Assembly: GCA_030015575.1 (NCBI GenBank)
Contig: JASDDO010000026.1
Location: 455,677,096 to 455,741,095, forward strand
Length of the DNA: 64,000 bases
Direction: 5' to 3'
Origin: Agapanthus africanus
Lineage: Eukaryota; Streptophyta; Magnoliopsida; Asparagales; Amaryllidaceae
The first letter of the stretch is position 1. The number at the start of each line of letters is the position of its first letter. Below the pieces are notes generated by a model. It worked only from the letters and a program-made list of their open reading frames with translations, was not told where the DNA came from and did not search any database. The position numbers and the translations under genes are program-made. Of this stretch, positions 24,064-36,603 are shown piece after piece.

Positions 24064-24270
24064 GCATTTGTTGGCCTTTGTCAAGGCGTAATGTGCGGTA
24101 GCTAGATATTGCTTGTCTGTTGCATTGAATTGCGATTATCTAGGACAGTCGTATAACCTTGTTGGCCTTTGTCAAGGGTTTGTACGGGTGGGTCTAGAGT
24201 AATCCAGGATATTGACGGGTTGAACTTGACTTGTGGTTTATGATTTGTTGGCCTTTGTCAAGGTCATAAA
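24064..24270 (+). other. Triple stem-loop array in leader P
   Basis: Hairpins 24064-24094 (GCATT/AATGT), 24151-24185 (GTA/TAC) and 24237-24270 (TTTATGA/TCATAAA). All three share the loop core TTGTTGGCCTTTGTCAAGG, which is specific to this element. Confidence 0.72.
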
Positions 24271-24547
24271 TCGCTTGGGGTAAAAATCATATCGGGAGTT
24301 TCAAACATACAGGAAACTTGCCAGGTATGCGCATACCTTCTGGAGTGAGGTGACTTGAGTGGATTCCATCAAGTTATCATGCGATGATAGTTGGATCCTG
24401 ATTCCCACTGATGAGTTGGTTTACTCCTCGGGTGATCCCGACTAATTCTTGTTTCAGGTTTGGGGGAGAATTTGAGGATACAGTAGGAAACATTCTGATT
24501 AGAGTGCACGCAGAGTGTTTCTTTTCTCTCTCTCTTTGGCTGCGACC

Positions 24548-25440
24548 ATGGCCCGACCCTAGACTATAACTCAGTAACTAAATTAACCGAACTTTCTTAA
24601 AACACTGGCCTTTGGATTGTCTGAGTTGCATACATCATTGCCACTCCTTCTTTTACCCTTTGCATTTCTCCAGAACACCTCGTATCACTACGAACATCCA
24701 CTTCCATTGGATAAATCCATCGTATGGTTATATACGAACTCGAAGGAACTTTTTCGAGGATGGATTCTGGTTCTGGAGAGATTGAATAGGATTATTCAGT
24801 TATCTTTTCCTTTTACCTTCTCTCAGGTTGTGAGTACTCCTAGGATTAGGAGAGTACACCTATTATGCTTATTGGATAGTTTTCTTTCAAACCATAGGTA
24901 GGTGCCGAAAGGTAGGAAATGAAGAAAACCAATTAGCCTAAGTTGGATGTACAGAAGGTAATAAGTAAAGACAAAATAAAAGGATTAGAAAAGAGGGAAA
25001 AGTAAATCGCGACTGCTATCATTCACGACCGAACCACGTACTTCATTGGCACTCCTACTTCACCTTTGTATTTCTCTAGAACACCTCGTATCACTATGAA
25101 CATCCACTTCCATTGGATAAATCCATCGTATGGTTATATACGAACTCAAAGGAACTTGTTCAAGTTCGGGGATGGATTCTGGTTCAGGAGAAATAGGAAT
25201 AAGGTTTAGTCAGTTGTCTTTTATCATCACCTTCTCTCAGGTTGCGAGTACTCCTAGAATTAGGAGAGTACACCTAGTACGCTTATTGGATAGTCTTCTT
25301 CCAAACTATAGGCTGGCGCCGAACGGTAGGGAAGGAAGAAAACCATTTAGCCTAACGATGGTGTACAGAAGGAAATGAGTAAAGACAAATAAAGGGATTT
25401 GGAGAGATGGCAAAGAAATATACGGTTATAGTCATGAATC
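24548..25440 (+). pseudogene. gag relic of P with internal tandem duplication
   Basis: Starts at the equivalent of the gag ATG (gcgaccATG, 24548) but soon loses the frame. Two tandem copies of a ~405 bp block (about 24640-25044 and 25045-25436) each run from 'cactcct.ctt' through 'cttattggatag' to 'agtaaagacaaa'. Each copy contains a match to the region around VMTIGQSSSS of E5 gag and to 'accttctctcag' of E6 gag. No capsid or zinc-knuckle frame survives. H1 and H2 have the same duplication. Confidence 0.75.
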
Positions 25441-27675
25441 TTGATAATGGAAGAGGCACAACTAGGAATACCCGGATACCCCTTCGAAACATTTTCATGT
25501 TTCAGTTTCACTATGCGTTGTTAATAGAAAACTGATTTCCTAATTAGATACAAACTCCAGGGTATGTATTTGCCAGGTCTGATTCTCACATCTGTATGGT
25601 TTTACAAATGATGAGTTGGAGTAAGTTATTGGGAATTAGGTGACTATCCTCATTATATCGGAATTCGTTGTAATTGGTGATATTTGAGGAAATCGCCTGG
25701 GTACAGTTTTCAACCTACGACGCACAGGGTTTGAGTTATTCAACTCAGGGGACTTATACAAAGTATTGTATGTTGTCCAGTGTCCATTAGGACAAAGGGG
25801 TTGGTCCTCGTACTATATTCTGTTTACTTATGACTTCTCTAGTTTTTAGATAAGTGTTTCATAGAAATACAAGATCTAAGTTTTGAGAAGTTATAGGTAT
25901 AAGAGTAAAGTAAAGAACCACGTGTTGCAAGTATCAGGATTCTTCAAGGTGATTGAAGATGTAGATACTTGTGTTTGGTATTCAGTTGATAGTAATGGTT
26001 TTGAGAACTTGTTTCACTTTCCGGTTACTCATAATTGGATGCACTCCTAAGTTAAGTAATGCTGATCGGCCTCTCTCCATTTTGTTAACATGCACGGGAG
26101 ACAACTGCATGATTTGAATCTGGTTTCAATTAAATCAGTGCCTTTGTTTCTATATTGGATATAGAACGATTCATATCTTAACGATGTTAAGGTACGGGGA
26201 GTTGTCCGGCTTATGCTTAAAACCAGGCTCTGGATAACTCAAGGTACGTTTCTGTAATGGCAGTTTGTGGGTTGACCCGGGCTATAACGAGGGTTGATTT
26301 TCTACCATCTGGAAGATCAATAGTGATATTGTTCTTGACTCGCCACAGTTTTAGTAAAATGGATTTTTTTCAGAAAACAGTAGTGGAAGTATGGTAGCTG
26401 GAAGTGATTCCAGAACTGCAAACGATTACTGAAAATTTAATAGGACCTAAAGATTCAATCAGGTTTGACATTCCATTAGTCACTCCGCAGATATGGTGAG
26501 TAACCTCAGGCACCCAAGAGGTACTCCGGTAGCCTCAAGGACGGTGACAGGGAGGTTCTTGTTTACCCAGACTTGCCATTACAGTTGTTCCAGACTATGA
26601 GACCCGGCAGGAGGATGGGTATAGCGTCGTTCTAGACTAGCTTTAGAAGTGCACGTCTATATGACTCTGCCAGAGGGTTGTTATGGTCAGTGGGAGCAGC
26701 GGAAGCATAGTGGACAAGTAGCTTATATCTATTTATAGACTAAAGCAGATATAGCGGAGATAGATCATCTATTTTTGATGTGACAGTCATAGGTTTTTGA
26801 CTTCATCAGAATAGAGGATGGATCTATTAAGAAGGTAGTAAGGTGTGATGTCCAGGTATTTGGATGACATACACAGAGTGGGAAGTAAAATTCCTATACT
26901 ACGATCGGTTATACTATGGTTGTCACACAGTGGTTTCTCCACATAGGATATGGATATTATATCAGGCATTCTGGTTACTAGATCTATAGTTTTAGATCTA
27001 GATTTAGGTAGTTTCCCAATCTGGGTACTTAGACAATATTCTAAAGGTGTTTTAGAATACAAGACTCCTGGCATGGTGGTGTACCTGCAGGTGATGAAGT
27101 CACCATCTCTAAAGGTGTCTTACAAACTAAAGGGGAGAGGGATGCGCATGATTGACATATCACTTGCTTCGGCAATTGAGTCAATCATGAAATGTCAAGT
27201 ACCACACCAGATGTTGTTTTTGCACTAGATGAAATAGGTTGATATATTAATCCAATCCTGGAGAAACGTTCGGAAGCAGCTTATAAACATAAGTGAATGT
27301 TCTAGGTATTTTATAATGACAGCCTACTTCGGGAGACGGTTATCATTCCATGCTTCCAAGGTGTCCTGGATGACAAAGTGACTGTCAGAGTTATAGTTTT
27401 CCCTCTAACGAGGGGAAGTATTTTGGACAGGTGGTCCAAGCGGATACTGTGGGAGGCATGGCGCAGGATACTGATTAAATTCAGTTGACGATACTGTCTA
27501 AAATGATTGCTGGATTTGGAGTTCATTTGCGAACTGGGTCCCATCAGATATCCAGACATATTCTAAGACAGGTATTACTCAATTCGGGAGATGGCTTTCT
27601 CCGCGAACTTGAGATAAAGAGAGACATAGAAAGAAACATCAGGGCGGATCACTCACTGAGGCTATTTCGCATATA
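25441..27675 (+). pseudogene. pol relic of P
   Basis: Degenerate copia pol, recognised mainly by alignment with H1 and H2 and with E5/E6 at a few places. These are a YLDD-like RT box (tatttggatgac, about 26856), the 'gacagtgggagcagcggaag' area of RT (about 26690) and the C-terminal RNase H 'ggcggatc.actcac' area (27645). Stops and indels occur throughout. The end at about 27670-27675 joins LTR L directly. Confidence 0.7.
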
Positions 27676-28540
27676 AGTCTACGGTAGCGCCGCGGCCTTC
27701 TGTCCGAGGAGAAAATGCGGAAAACAAAAACTTTTTCAAAATAAAAACCGGCGCTACCGCGGACTATAAACCCGGATCGGACCATTAACCTACTACTAGC
27801 TAACTAGAGAGAGGGTAGAGAGCTATACCGAGCGATCCGTGTCCTTCGGTCTTTGGCCACCATCCCGATCTCCCCGCAGCATCTCCGGTCTTGAACTCCT
27901 CGTCGGAAAGGGCACCACATCGAGAAGTCTTTTTACGGGCTCCCACCTCTGGACCGAGACAATTAGGACATGAAGTTGGCTAGCCGACGTGTGTAACACC
28001 CGAGCCCAATGCTACTAATTTCTGTTACTTTATGAATGGAGTGTGACCTTTATTTCATTTATCTTGCTTGATTGTTACTTATTGTAATTTTACCCCGTCA
28101 ATTCAATTCTGCAAATAACAATTTATGGCATCTAAAATAAAATTTAAAATATTCATCTTGGCCTGCTTGACACCCCTAACCCTGTTGTAGCGTCCGTGCA
28201 TCGTGTTCTCGTCCCGTTCAGTGAAACGGGTGAGTTTGGATGGCTATGTGCACGTACGTGTGTCCGTTTTGGTGGCATGCTTTTTGATTGCAAAACACTT
28301 CATTTTCACTTTTGGATCCCGCTTAAAATTCTATTATTTCGATTTCAAATTTTTGGGCCCGACCCGGGCGCGATTTGTAAATGTTTTACTTTACGCCAAA
28401 ATCCCAATTTTAATATTTTTAAACCGGCATATATTTTTACTTAACCATCTAATATATTTCCTATTCAAAATCTTTTATAAATCTTTCTAATCCTTCAGCC
28501 AATCGCAACCTTTGTTCCCGTGGGCCCCACCTCTTATCAC

Positions 28541-28543
28541 ACA

Positions 28544-28576
<33 letters not shown>

Positions 28577-28612
28577 TCTCTTTCTCTCTCCCCTATATCC
28601 CTCTCTCTCTCC
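28541..28612 (+). repeat. (CT)n microsatellite
   Basis: Nearly pure CT tract with a few interruptions inside the solo LTR. It is followed by a CpG-rich block to about 29470. Confidence 0.95.
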
Positions 28613-30286
28613 CACGTATATATTCTCTTTCTCTTCCTCCTCATTCATTTTCTTTCACGCGAAACCCACCATCGCGCGAACCCTACCGCCGCCGTCTCCC
28701 TCGCCGCCGCAGCCCCATCGCCGACGACTTCTCAACCTCGTCACCACCACCCCATCATCTTCATCATAACCTCCTCCACTTCCTCCTCTTCCCTTTCTAT
28801 CCCCGAGAACCCACGACCCGAGCACCTGCAACCCCGAGCAACCCTGGAACCCTTCATCACCGGCGACTCGCCGTCGCCACCACCCGACCTCGTCACTTCC
28901 TCACCTCCCTCTCCAATCCCCAACACCATCAACCATCACCACCATCAACCTCACCACCTTCCCGACCCCAAACAACAGCCACCCAAGAAACCCACCGCCC
29001 ACGACTGCCCTCGTTGTCGCCTCCCGCCATCATCCTGGCCTCCTCGCCCTTTCATCTCCACTGCACCCTCCTTCCTCCTTCATTCAACCCCGTGCACCCT
29101 GCACATGCTCCCGCAGCCATCTGCGCACCCTGCACGTGTTTGCGCCATCGGATCTGTCGCCGCCGGCGGTTTCGCCTCCGTGTCCCGGCCTTCGTACAAC
29201 CCTTGTAAGCCTTCTCTCCACCATCCTTTCTCTCTTCTCCTTTTTCCTTCTTCCATTACAATTCTTGAAATCGTAGTTTCACTGTTTTTGGGTTCGCCGG
29301 AATCCGGCCGTGCCGGCAACGCGTCCCGACGTTCCAGCGAGGTACCCCGACCCGTGTGGTTCCACTGTTCGTCGTTTGGGTTCTGTTTATGAACCATGCG
29401 CCCGTCGCGAGTTTTCCCCGCCGACATTCTACGTTCCGTTTTCCCAATTCGCGACCCGTCGAGGCAAGTACCCCTTGCTACATGCTAAATAATATTTACT
29501 TATAATTAATGACACCCTAAGACCCGCAATTTAACTTTGGTATTATAATTTCCCACTTTTTCATGTACAATATTGTTATATATAATTTTATCTTTAAACT
29601 TGGAACCTACAGTTTGCAATTGAACCTAATAACCACATTTACCTGGTTAATCACATTTTAATATTGACATAGCTTATGGCATTTATCTCTATAGTTTTGT
29701 TCCATCCGGACACTCGTATGCATTTTAACCTGTAATAGTTGTATTGAACCTTTATATAAATCATTGCACCTCTAAAGTACTTAAACTTGTTAACATGATT
29801 AAAAGGCTATAATTGTCATACTGCATTCGCATAACATTGAAATCTTCTCTGTGACACAACTGACAATTGTACTGCTAATTCAGTGAATCTGCCTATTGCT
29901 TACTTCATTGCTTATCTCATGTTGTTGATACCCATGCTTGATTATATAGTCGATTGTGAGTACACCTATGATATCGCTTGCTTCTTGAACTGTCTTGCTA
30001 CCTACACATTGATTGACCCGACATGGTACCGTATACTGCTTGACTTGACATGATGTACCATGACCTGATCCGTTACCTGATCTTGTGTCTAATGCCAACA
30101 AACCTGACATGTATTCCTCATGGACCGTTCCTGTTGTCTATCCAGACAAACATGTTTACCTGATCCTGAGTTGGCATTAGTTTCTTGATTTCAGGATACC
30201 TGACTTGACTTGCACATATAACTTGGGGGTATGGGGAAATCAAAGGTGAAACCTGACTTGTAACTCGACAGTTCACTACCTGTCCT

Positions 30287-30474
30287 GAGTGTACACATTC
30301 CTGTTTTGTGCCTAGCGGCATGTCTCGGTTTCAGCCGAGAATATTGTGGCCGTGGTCCCGGGTATGTACGGGATACTATCGAGTGTACACGTTCCTCTTT
30401 TGTGCCTGGCGGCATGTCTCGGCTGCAGCCGAGAATATTGTGGCCGTGGTCCCGGGTATGTACGGGATACTATT
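30287..30474 (+). repeat. 94-bp tandem repeat x2 in the solo LTR
   Basis: Units 30287-30380 and 30381-30474 differ at a few sites. Each contains a small hairpin CTCGG-tttcag/ctgcag-CCGAG. Confidence 0.95.
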
Positions 30475-30890
30475 GAGTTACATCGATGATTCATCAATTT
30501 GGTTTCAAAGACTTTAGAATAGAGAACCAGATAGAACAGTTTAGTTTACTCACTGCACACTACCCTGCACTGTTTTGATTCATATTATTGTTACACTTGC
30601 TTTATTCATGTTTATATTCACCTTACCTGTTTATTATGTTATTACTTGATGACTTGACGAGCTGACGTCTGGGTTTTGCATGGCCCAGATTCTTCTACCC
30701 TGTTGCAGACTGATTAGGAGTTTTGCCGTTGTTAGACGAGCGGTGAGGTTCCTGTCTGTATGTATTTTCACTCCAGGTGTTTCATTTATTGTATCTTTTG
30801 GCTTCCGCATATTGTTATCTCTTGACTCTTTTAATCTGGCTTATGGACATGTACTAGATAGTTAGTTTACTTTCCTGTTCTTGATATCTC

Positions 30891-31014
30891 CACAGCCGTA
30901 ATGTGACTATGGAAGGATTTTTCCTATCCACAGGCAGCATGGTTGGCTATATCACAGCCGTAATGTGACTATAGAAGGATTTTTCCTATCCACAGGCAGC
31001 ATGGTTGGCTATGT
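30891..31014 (+). repeat. 62-bp tandem repeat x2 in the solo LTR
   Basis: Units 30891-30952 and 30953-31014, starting cacagccgtaatgtgactat, nearly identical; they end 42 bp before the LTR end. Confidence 0.95.
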
Positions 31015-32656
31015 CACGTGCTCACTTTAGCGTACTTTGGAAAGTGGGGCGTGACAACGTGTCCAAAATTGCTGTAGACTGAGTGTAGAATGCTATGTCT
31101 CGAGGGTTATTGAAGTTGCCATTTTTGGTGTGGAGAAGGAGATGAGCTTTGAAATGGAGCTATATCAATTTTGTGCAAGCAAAATGAGATACAAATCCCC
31201 CCCCCCCAAAAAATCTGGACAGCCCCCCTCCAATGTGTGTCTGGCCAAAGTCTAAAATGGAGAAAGAAAACCCAATAATGCAAGAGGAAAAGTGTGTGAT
31301 GATTAGGAAGTATTGTCACACCCATCTCCTAATCAATCCATTCACATAAAGCAAGTAATGATGCACAAAATAAGTCAAAGGATGCTAGAACTATCATGAA
31401 CCCTCCACCACAAAAAACACCCTCCTTTACAAATTGCAACTTTTGCAAATAAGCCCCTCCCATCAAAGGAATTTCAGCCAAGAAGGAATAAAGAAAAATG
31501 GCCGAAACGGAATGCAAACTGACAACTTCAAGAAGCGATCCCGTAATAAATTACAGGAAAACCCCGCGACTGTATATACATACACGCATTTGTATTCCGA
31601 CCGAATACAAATGCAATGAGACAAAACCTACACTGTACAATACTAGGATCCGGCTTAACCAAAGCCCGCTAGTATTATCCGTCCGAACCATAACACGTAC
31701 ACAAGTGCACGCGTACGTTCGAACCCTGTCATAAAACAATATGGCCTCCACAGCGTTTCGCCCGAAACTTGAGAAACTGTCTGTGGGGGACTCTAAAGAC
31801 TCGTCAATACTTTGGCTGTGGATTTAACCACTAGCACATCAGAGGTATTAGCCGTACGTAACGAGCTACCAGGTATTGACCAAAAGGGAGGTCGGTGAGC
31901 GAACTTACCCTGACACCCTACTGAGCCTTTCAGTGACAATATCCGTACAGTCCGGTCCGTTCGTCTATGAGCATCGCATGGCGGGCCTAGGGGGTTGGTA
32001 AAAGTCAGACCCCCAAAAGCGGTACAAGTCGTGTCGGAGTGTAGCCCAGAACACCCTGAGATACTACTGGAATATCTACCAGTAAATCTCTTGCCTTGGC
32101 CAAGGACTTCATGTAATGGCTCTCCAAGACACAGCGCGACATCGCCCCCAATACTGGGAGAGACGAAACCCCTGCAGATCCGCTCACTGCCTCCATGTGG
32201 CTCGGGACTGTACCCAACTAAAACCTGTTTGCACGACTCCTTTGAGCCGTGGTAGGGTAGTAATCAAAGTACAGTGGGAACTCACACGAGACAAATGACG
32301 ATCTCAGGTCGATGAACTAACCTGTACACATGTCACCAGGGAACTGCTATCTGACGTCAGGTATAATACCAACTAGTAGGTTCCCGGCGAGTCCTGTCCG
32401 GTGTACTCATAACCCAATGAGCACCTGTATACATCTTAGGTGAACCAACTGACACCAATGGCTTGTGAGACCGGCCACCGCCCCTCGTCGGGGTCTCGAC
32501 TGTATACACTAGTCTACTCCGGAGTATCGATGCCCTGTCTCAAAAACTCCCACGACTAGGGACCACTTTAAGGATGTGCTTATAGACCCCAGCTCCCACG
32601 TATATGATCGCCATCATACTGCTGGCCGTCAAGCAAGAATCCTAAGGGCTCTACGA

Positions 32657-32788
32657 ACGTGTAATAGCAACCTGTAAGGTTACTTAAAGCAGTACACGAT
32701 GATAAAGATAAACCAGATAGTATACTATTTTCTATCAACGTGTAATAGTGAACTTTACACGATGATAAAGACAAACCAGGTAGTATAC
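32657..32788 (-). repeat. Imperfect duplication in U3 of L
   Basis: Two copies of a block from 'acgtgtaatag' to 'tagtatac' (starts 81 bp apart, ends about 63 bp apart because of an indel). This part of U3 is deleted in M. Confidence 0.75.
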
Positions 32789-32892
32789 AAAGCTCTCAAG
32801 TAAGACTGTCCTACCGGTATAGGTCCTCCCTCAATCATTGCAATCACGTACCTGTGATCCAATAATTGACTCTGAGGGCACTATATCCAACA

Positions 32893-32905
32893 ATCTCCCA
32901 CTTGC
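32893..32905 (-). promoter_or_regulatory. Polypurine tract of H1
   Basis: GCAAGTGGGAGAT on minus, directly before LTR L. It is intact although the coding region is dead. Confidence 0.88.
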
Positions 32906-35420
32906 ACTCAAGGCTAATTATTGCGATGTCGCATACTCACAGCCCGTGTGATACCGAACACCCAACTCCTTTACTAATCGGTCTCACAAAACCCGTTTGC
33001 GAAACTATTGCGTTCGAGAAATAGCCATAGTGAGTGGATCCGCCCTGATGTTTCTTTCTCTGTCTCTCTTTATCTCAAGTTCGCGGAGAAAGCCATCTCC
33101 CGAAATGAGTAATACCTGTCTTAGAATATGTCTGGATATCTGATGGGACCTAGCTCATAAATGAACTCCAAATCCAAACTTCTTAGACTGTATCGTCAAC
33201 TGAACTTAATCAGTATCCTGCGCCATGCCTCCCTCGGTATCCCCTTGGACCACCTGTCCAAACTACTGCCCCTCGTCAGAGGGAAAACTATAAGTCTGAC
33301 AGTCACTCTGTCATCCAGGTCACCTTAGAAGCCTGGAATGATAACTGTCTCCTAAAAGAGGCTGTTGTTATCATATCCCTAGAACATCCACTTATGTTCA
33401 AAAACTGTTTCCGAACGTTTCTCCAGGATAGGATTAATATCAACTTATTGCATCTACTGCAAAAACAACATCTGGTGTGGTACTTGACATCTCATGATTG
33501 ACTCAATTGCCTAAACAAGTGATCTGCCAATCATGTGCATCCCTCTCCTCTTTAGTCTGTAAGACACCTTTAGAGAGGGTGACTCCATCACCTGCAGGTA
33601 CACTACCGTGCCAGGAGTCGTCCATTCTAAATACCATTAGAATGTTGTCTAAGTACCCTGATTGGGAAACTACCCAAATCTAGATCTAAAACCATAGATC
33701 TAGTAACCGGAATATCTGATGTAATATGCATGTCCTTTGTGGAGAAACCACTGTGTGACGACCAAAGCATAACCGATCATAGTATAGGAATTTCACTTCC
33801 TGCTCCGTGTATGTCATCCAAATACCAAGACATCACACCCTACTACCTTCTTAACAGATCCATACCTATTTTGATGAAGTCAAACCTATGACTGTCACAT
33901 CAGAAATAGATGATTTATCTCCGCTATATCTGCTTTAGTCCATAAATAGACATAAGCTATTTGTTCACTATGCTTCCGCTGCTCCCACTGACTACGAAAA
34001 TCCTCTGGCAGAGTCATATACACGTGCACTTCTAAAGCCATTTCAGCGCTATACTCATCCTTCTGCCGGGTCTCATAGCCTGGAACAACAGTAGTGTCAA
34101 GTCTGGGTAAACAAAAACCTCCCTGTCACCGTCTTTGAGCATACCGAAGTACTTCTCGAGTGCCTGAGGTTACCCACCATATCTGCGGAGTGACCAATGG
34201 AATGTCAAACCAGATTGAATCTTTAGGTCCTATTAAATTTTCAGTAATCGTTTGCGGTTCTGGAATCACTTCCAGTTCTACCATACTCCCACTACTGTTT
34301 TCTGAAAAAATCTATTTTACTAAAACTGTGGCGAGTCAAGAGCAATATCACTATTGATCTTCCAGATGGTAGAAAATCAACCCTCGTCATAGACCGGGTC
34401 AACCCACAAACAGCCATTACAGAAACGTGCCTTGAGTTATCCAGAGTCTGGTTTTAAGCATAAGAAGGACAACTCCCCGTACCTTAATATCGTTAAGATA
34501 TGAAGTGTTCTATATCCAATATAGAAACAGAGGCACTGATTTAATTGGAACCAGATTCAAATCATGCAGCTGCCTCCAGTGCATGTCAACTAAATGGAAG
34601 GAGGCCGATCAGCGTTACTCAACTTAGGAATGCATCCATATATGAGTAACCTGAAAGAGAAACAAGTTTCTCAAAGACCATTACTATCAACTGAATACCA
34701 TACACAAGTATCTACATATTCGATCACCTTGAAGAATCCTGATACTTGCAACACCTGGTTCTCTACTTTATTCATATACCTATAACTTCTCAAAACTTAG
34801 ACCTTGTGTCTCTACGAAACACTTGTCTAAGAGCTAGAGAATTCACAAGTAAACCGAATATAGTACGAGGACCAACCCCTCTGTCCTAATGGACCCTGGA
34901 CAATATACAATACTCTGTATAAGTCCCCTGAGTCTTACAACTCATACCCTATGTGTCGAAGGTTGAAAACTGTACTTATGGTTAAGAAGAATTACACCGC
35001 TGTTCAATGCTCCTTACCTAACCATCCACTGATATAGGTAAATGTCATAGACATAATTTCAAAAAGTTATATCTCACTCTATAAAAATAGACTACAGATA
35101 TATCAATTTGAAATTGGTGCATAACAACGGATATTCAAAACCAAATATTTGTCGTCCGGCAAACAACCCAGGTGATTTCCTCAAATATCACCAATTACAA
35201 CGAATCCCGATATAATGAGGACAATCACCTAATTCCCAATAACTTACTCCCACTCATCATCTGTAAAACCATACAGATGTGAGAATCATACCTGGTAAAT
35301 ACATACCCTGGAGCAAGTGTCTAATTGGGAAATCAGTTTTCTATTAACAATGCACAGTGAAACTGAAACATGTGAATGTTTCGAAGGGGTATCTGGGTAT
35401 TCCTAGTAATGCCTCTTCCA
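32893..35420 (-). pseudogene. pol relic of H1
   Basis: Decayed copia pol read on minus. RNase H end near the PPT ('gtggatccgcc' and 'agttcgcggag' match E5), a YLDD-like RT box at about 33808-33825, 'cttccgctgctcccactg' of RT at about 33972, then integrase/protease sequence too degraded to delimit. Aligns with H2 at roughly 94% in sampled blocks and with P on the opposite strand. No frame exceeds about 100 codons. Confidence 0.75.
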
Positions 35421-36296
35421 TTATCAGATTCACAACTATAACCGTATATTTCTTTGCCATCTCTCCAAATCCCTTTATATGTCTTTAGTCATTACCTTCT
35501 TAGGCTAAATGGTTTTCTTCCTTCCCTACCGTTCAGCACCAGCCTATGGTCTGGAAGAAGACTATCCAATAAGCGTAATAGGTGTACTGTTCTAATCCTA
35601 GGAGCACTCGCAACGCGAGAGAAGGTAAGGATAAAAGACAACTGAATAAAATCTTATTCCTATTTCTCCTGAACCAGAATCCATCCCCGAACTGGAACAA
35701 GTTCCTTCGAGTTCGTAGATAACCATACGATGGAGTATCCAAATAACTGTGGATCTTCGTAGTGATGCGGAGTGTCCTGGAGAAATACAAAGGTGAAGTA
35801 GGAGTGGCGATGAAATACTTTGTTTGGTTGTGAATAGCAGTCGCAATTTACTTTGCCCTCTTACTAATCCCTTTATTTGTCTTTACTTAATACCTTCTGT
35901 ACACCTTTTAGGCTAAATGGTTTTCTTCATTCCCTACCGTTCGGCACCAGCCTATGGTTTGGAAGAAGACTATCCAATAAGCGTAATAGGTGTACCGTAC
36001 TAATCCAAGGAGCACTTGCAACCTGAGAGAAGGTAAAAGGAAGAGACAACTGAATAGTCCTATTCATTTTCTCCAGAACCGGAAACCATCCTCGAATAAG
36101 TTGCTTCGAGTTCGTATATAACCATACGATGGTTTTATCCAATGGAAGTGGATGTTCATAGTAACACGGGGTATTCTGGAGAAAAGGGTAAAAGTAGGAG
36201 TGGCAATGAGGTATGCAACTCAGACAATCCAAAAGCCAGTGTTTTAAAAAGGTTCAGTTAACTTGGTCACTGAGTCATAGTCAAGGATCGGGCCAT
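35421..36296 (-). pseudogene. gag relic of H1 with internal tandem duplication
   Basis: Two copies of the ~405 bp gag block seen in P ('ggaagaagactatccaataagcg' region at about 35554 and again at about 35960). The former start codon region is at 36294-36296 (minus, ccATGg context followed on + by gttgctgcc). Frames are broken. Confidence 0.75.
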
Positions 36297-36603
36297 GGTT
36301 GCTGCCAAAGAGAGAGAGAAAAGAAACACTCTGCGTGCACTCTAACCTAGATCAGAATGGTTATCAATTTATCTAATCAGGAAACCTCCCACTGTAACCT
36401 CAAATTCTCCTCCAAACCTGAAAGAAGAATTAGTCGGGATCATCCGAGGAGTAAACCAACTCATCAGTGGGAATCGGGATCCAACTATCTTCGCATGATA
36501 ACGTGATGGAGTCCACTCACGTTATCACACTCCAGAAGGTATGCGCATATCTGGCAAGTTTCAGTTTCTTTAGAAACTCCCGATGTGATTTTTACCCCAT
36601 GCT

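Larger units (their letters stand above)
22275..24547 (+). other. 5' leader of P
   Basis: About 2.3 kb from the PBS to the former gag ATG. In order: PBS-proximal foldback (22443-22564), 'cacccgcgctagtccag' block (23464), two-copy repeat (23695-23937) and triple stem-loop (24064-24270). Short frames inside are not conserved. No gene is visible. Confidence 0.8.
20104..27675 (+). mobile_element. Decayed copia element P (5' LTR plus interior, no 3' LTR)
   Basis: 5' LTR 20104-22274, PBS, 2.3 kb leader, gag relic and pol relic in the order of E5 and E6. The interior can be followed to about 27670, some 110 bp short of the expected PPT. There it meets the minus-oriented LTR L. No frame longer than ~95 codons survives. 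Compared with H1 and H2 (minus strand), P shares the indels and the gag duplication, so the three belong to one subfamily. Confidence 0.85.
27992..31056 (+). mobile_element. Solo LTR, probably Ty3/gypsy (3065 bp)
   Basis: Begins TGTAACACCCG, ends GGGGCGTGACA, and is flanked by perfect 5-bp duplications ACGTG (27987-27991 and 31057-31061). The interrupted copia LTR continues cleanly on both sides. No terminal direct repeats, PBS or polyprotein lie inside, so this is one LTR left by LTR-LTR recombination. The ends resemble those of chromovirus-type gypsy LTRs (family knowledge). A CpG-rich, proline-rich 290-codon frame (28520-29392) overlaps a (CT)n tract; I do not regard it as a gene. Confidence 0.88.
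27676..32892 (-). repeat. Copia LTR L (minus), split by a solo LTR
   Basis: Parts 27676-27991 and 31057-32892 sum to about 2.15 kb, equal to the LTR of P but reversed. The right end is ATCCAACA followed by the PPT of H1, so L is the 3' LTR of H1. The left end lacks a few bases of the terminus and meets P. It contains the palindrome CCTTGGCCAAGG (32094-32105) and the stem-loop 32058-32090. Confidence 0.85.

Noticed and set aside
28520-29392. 290-codon proline-rich frame as a host gene
   Set aside because: Lies wholly inside a solo LTR bounded by target duplications, begins in a (CT)n tract and has no recognisable domain. Kept only as a finding about composition.
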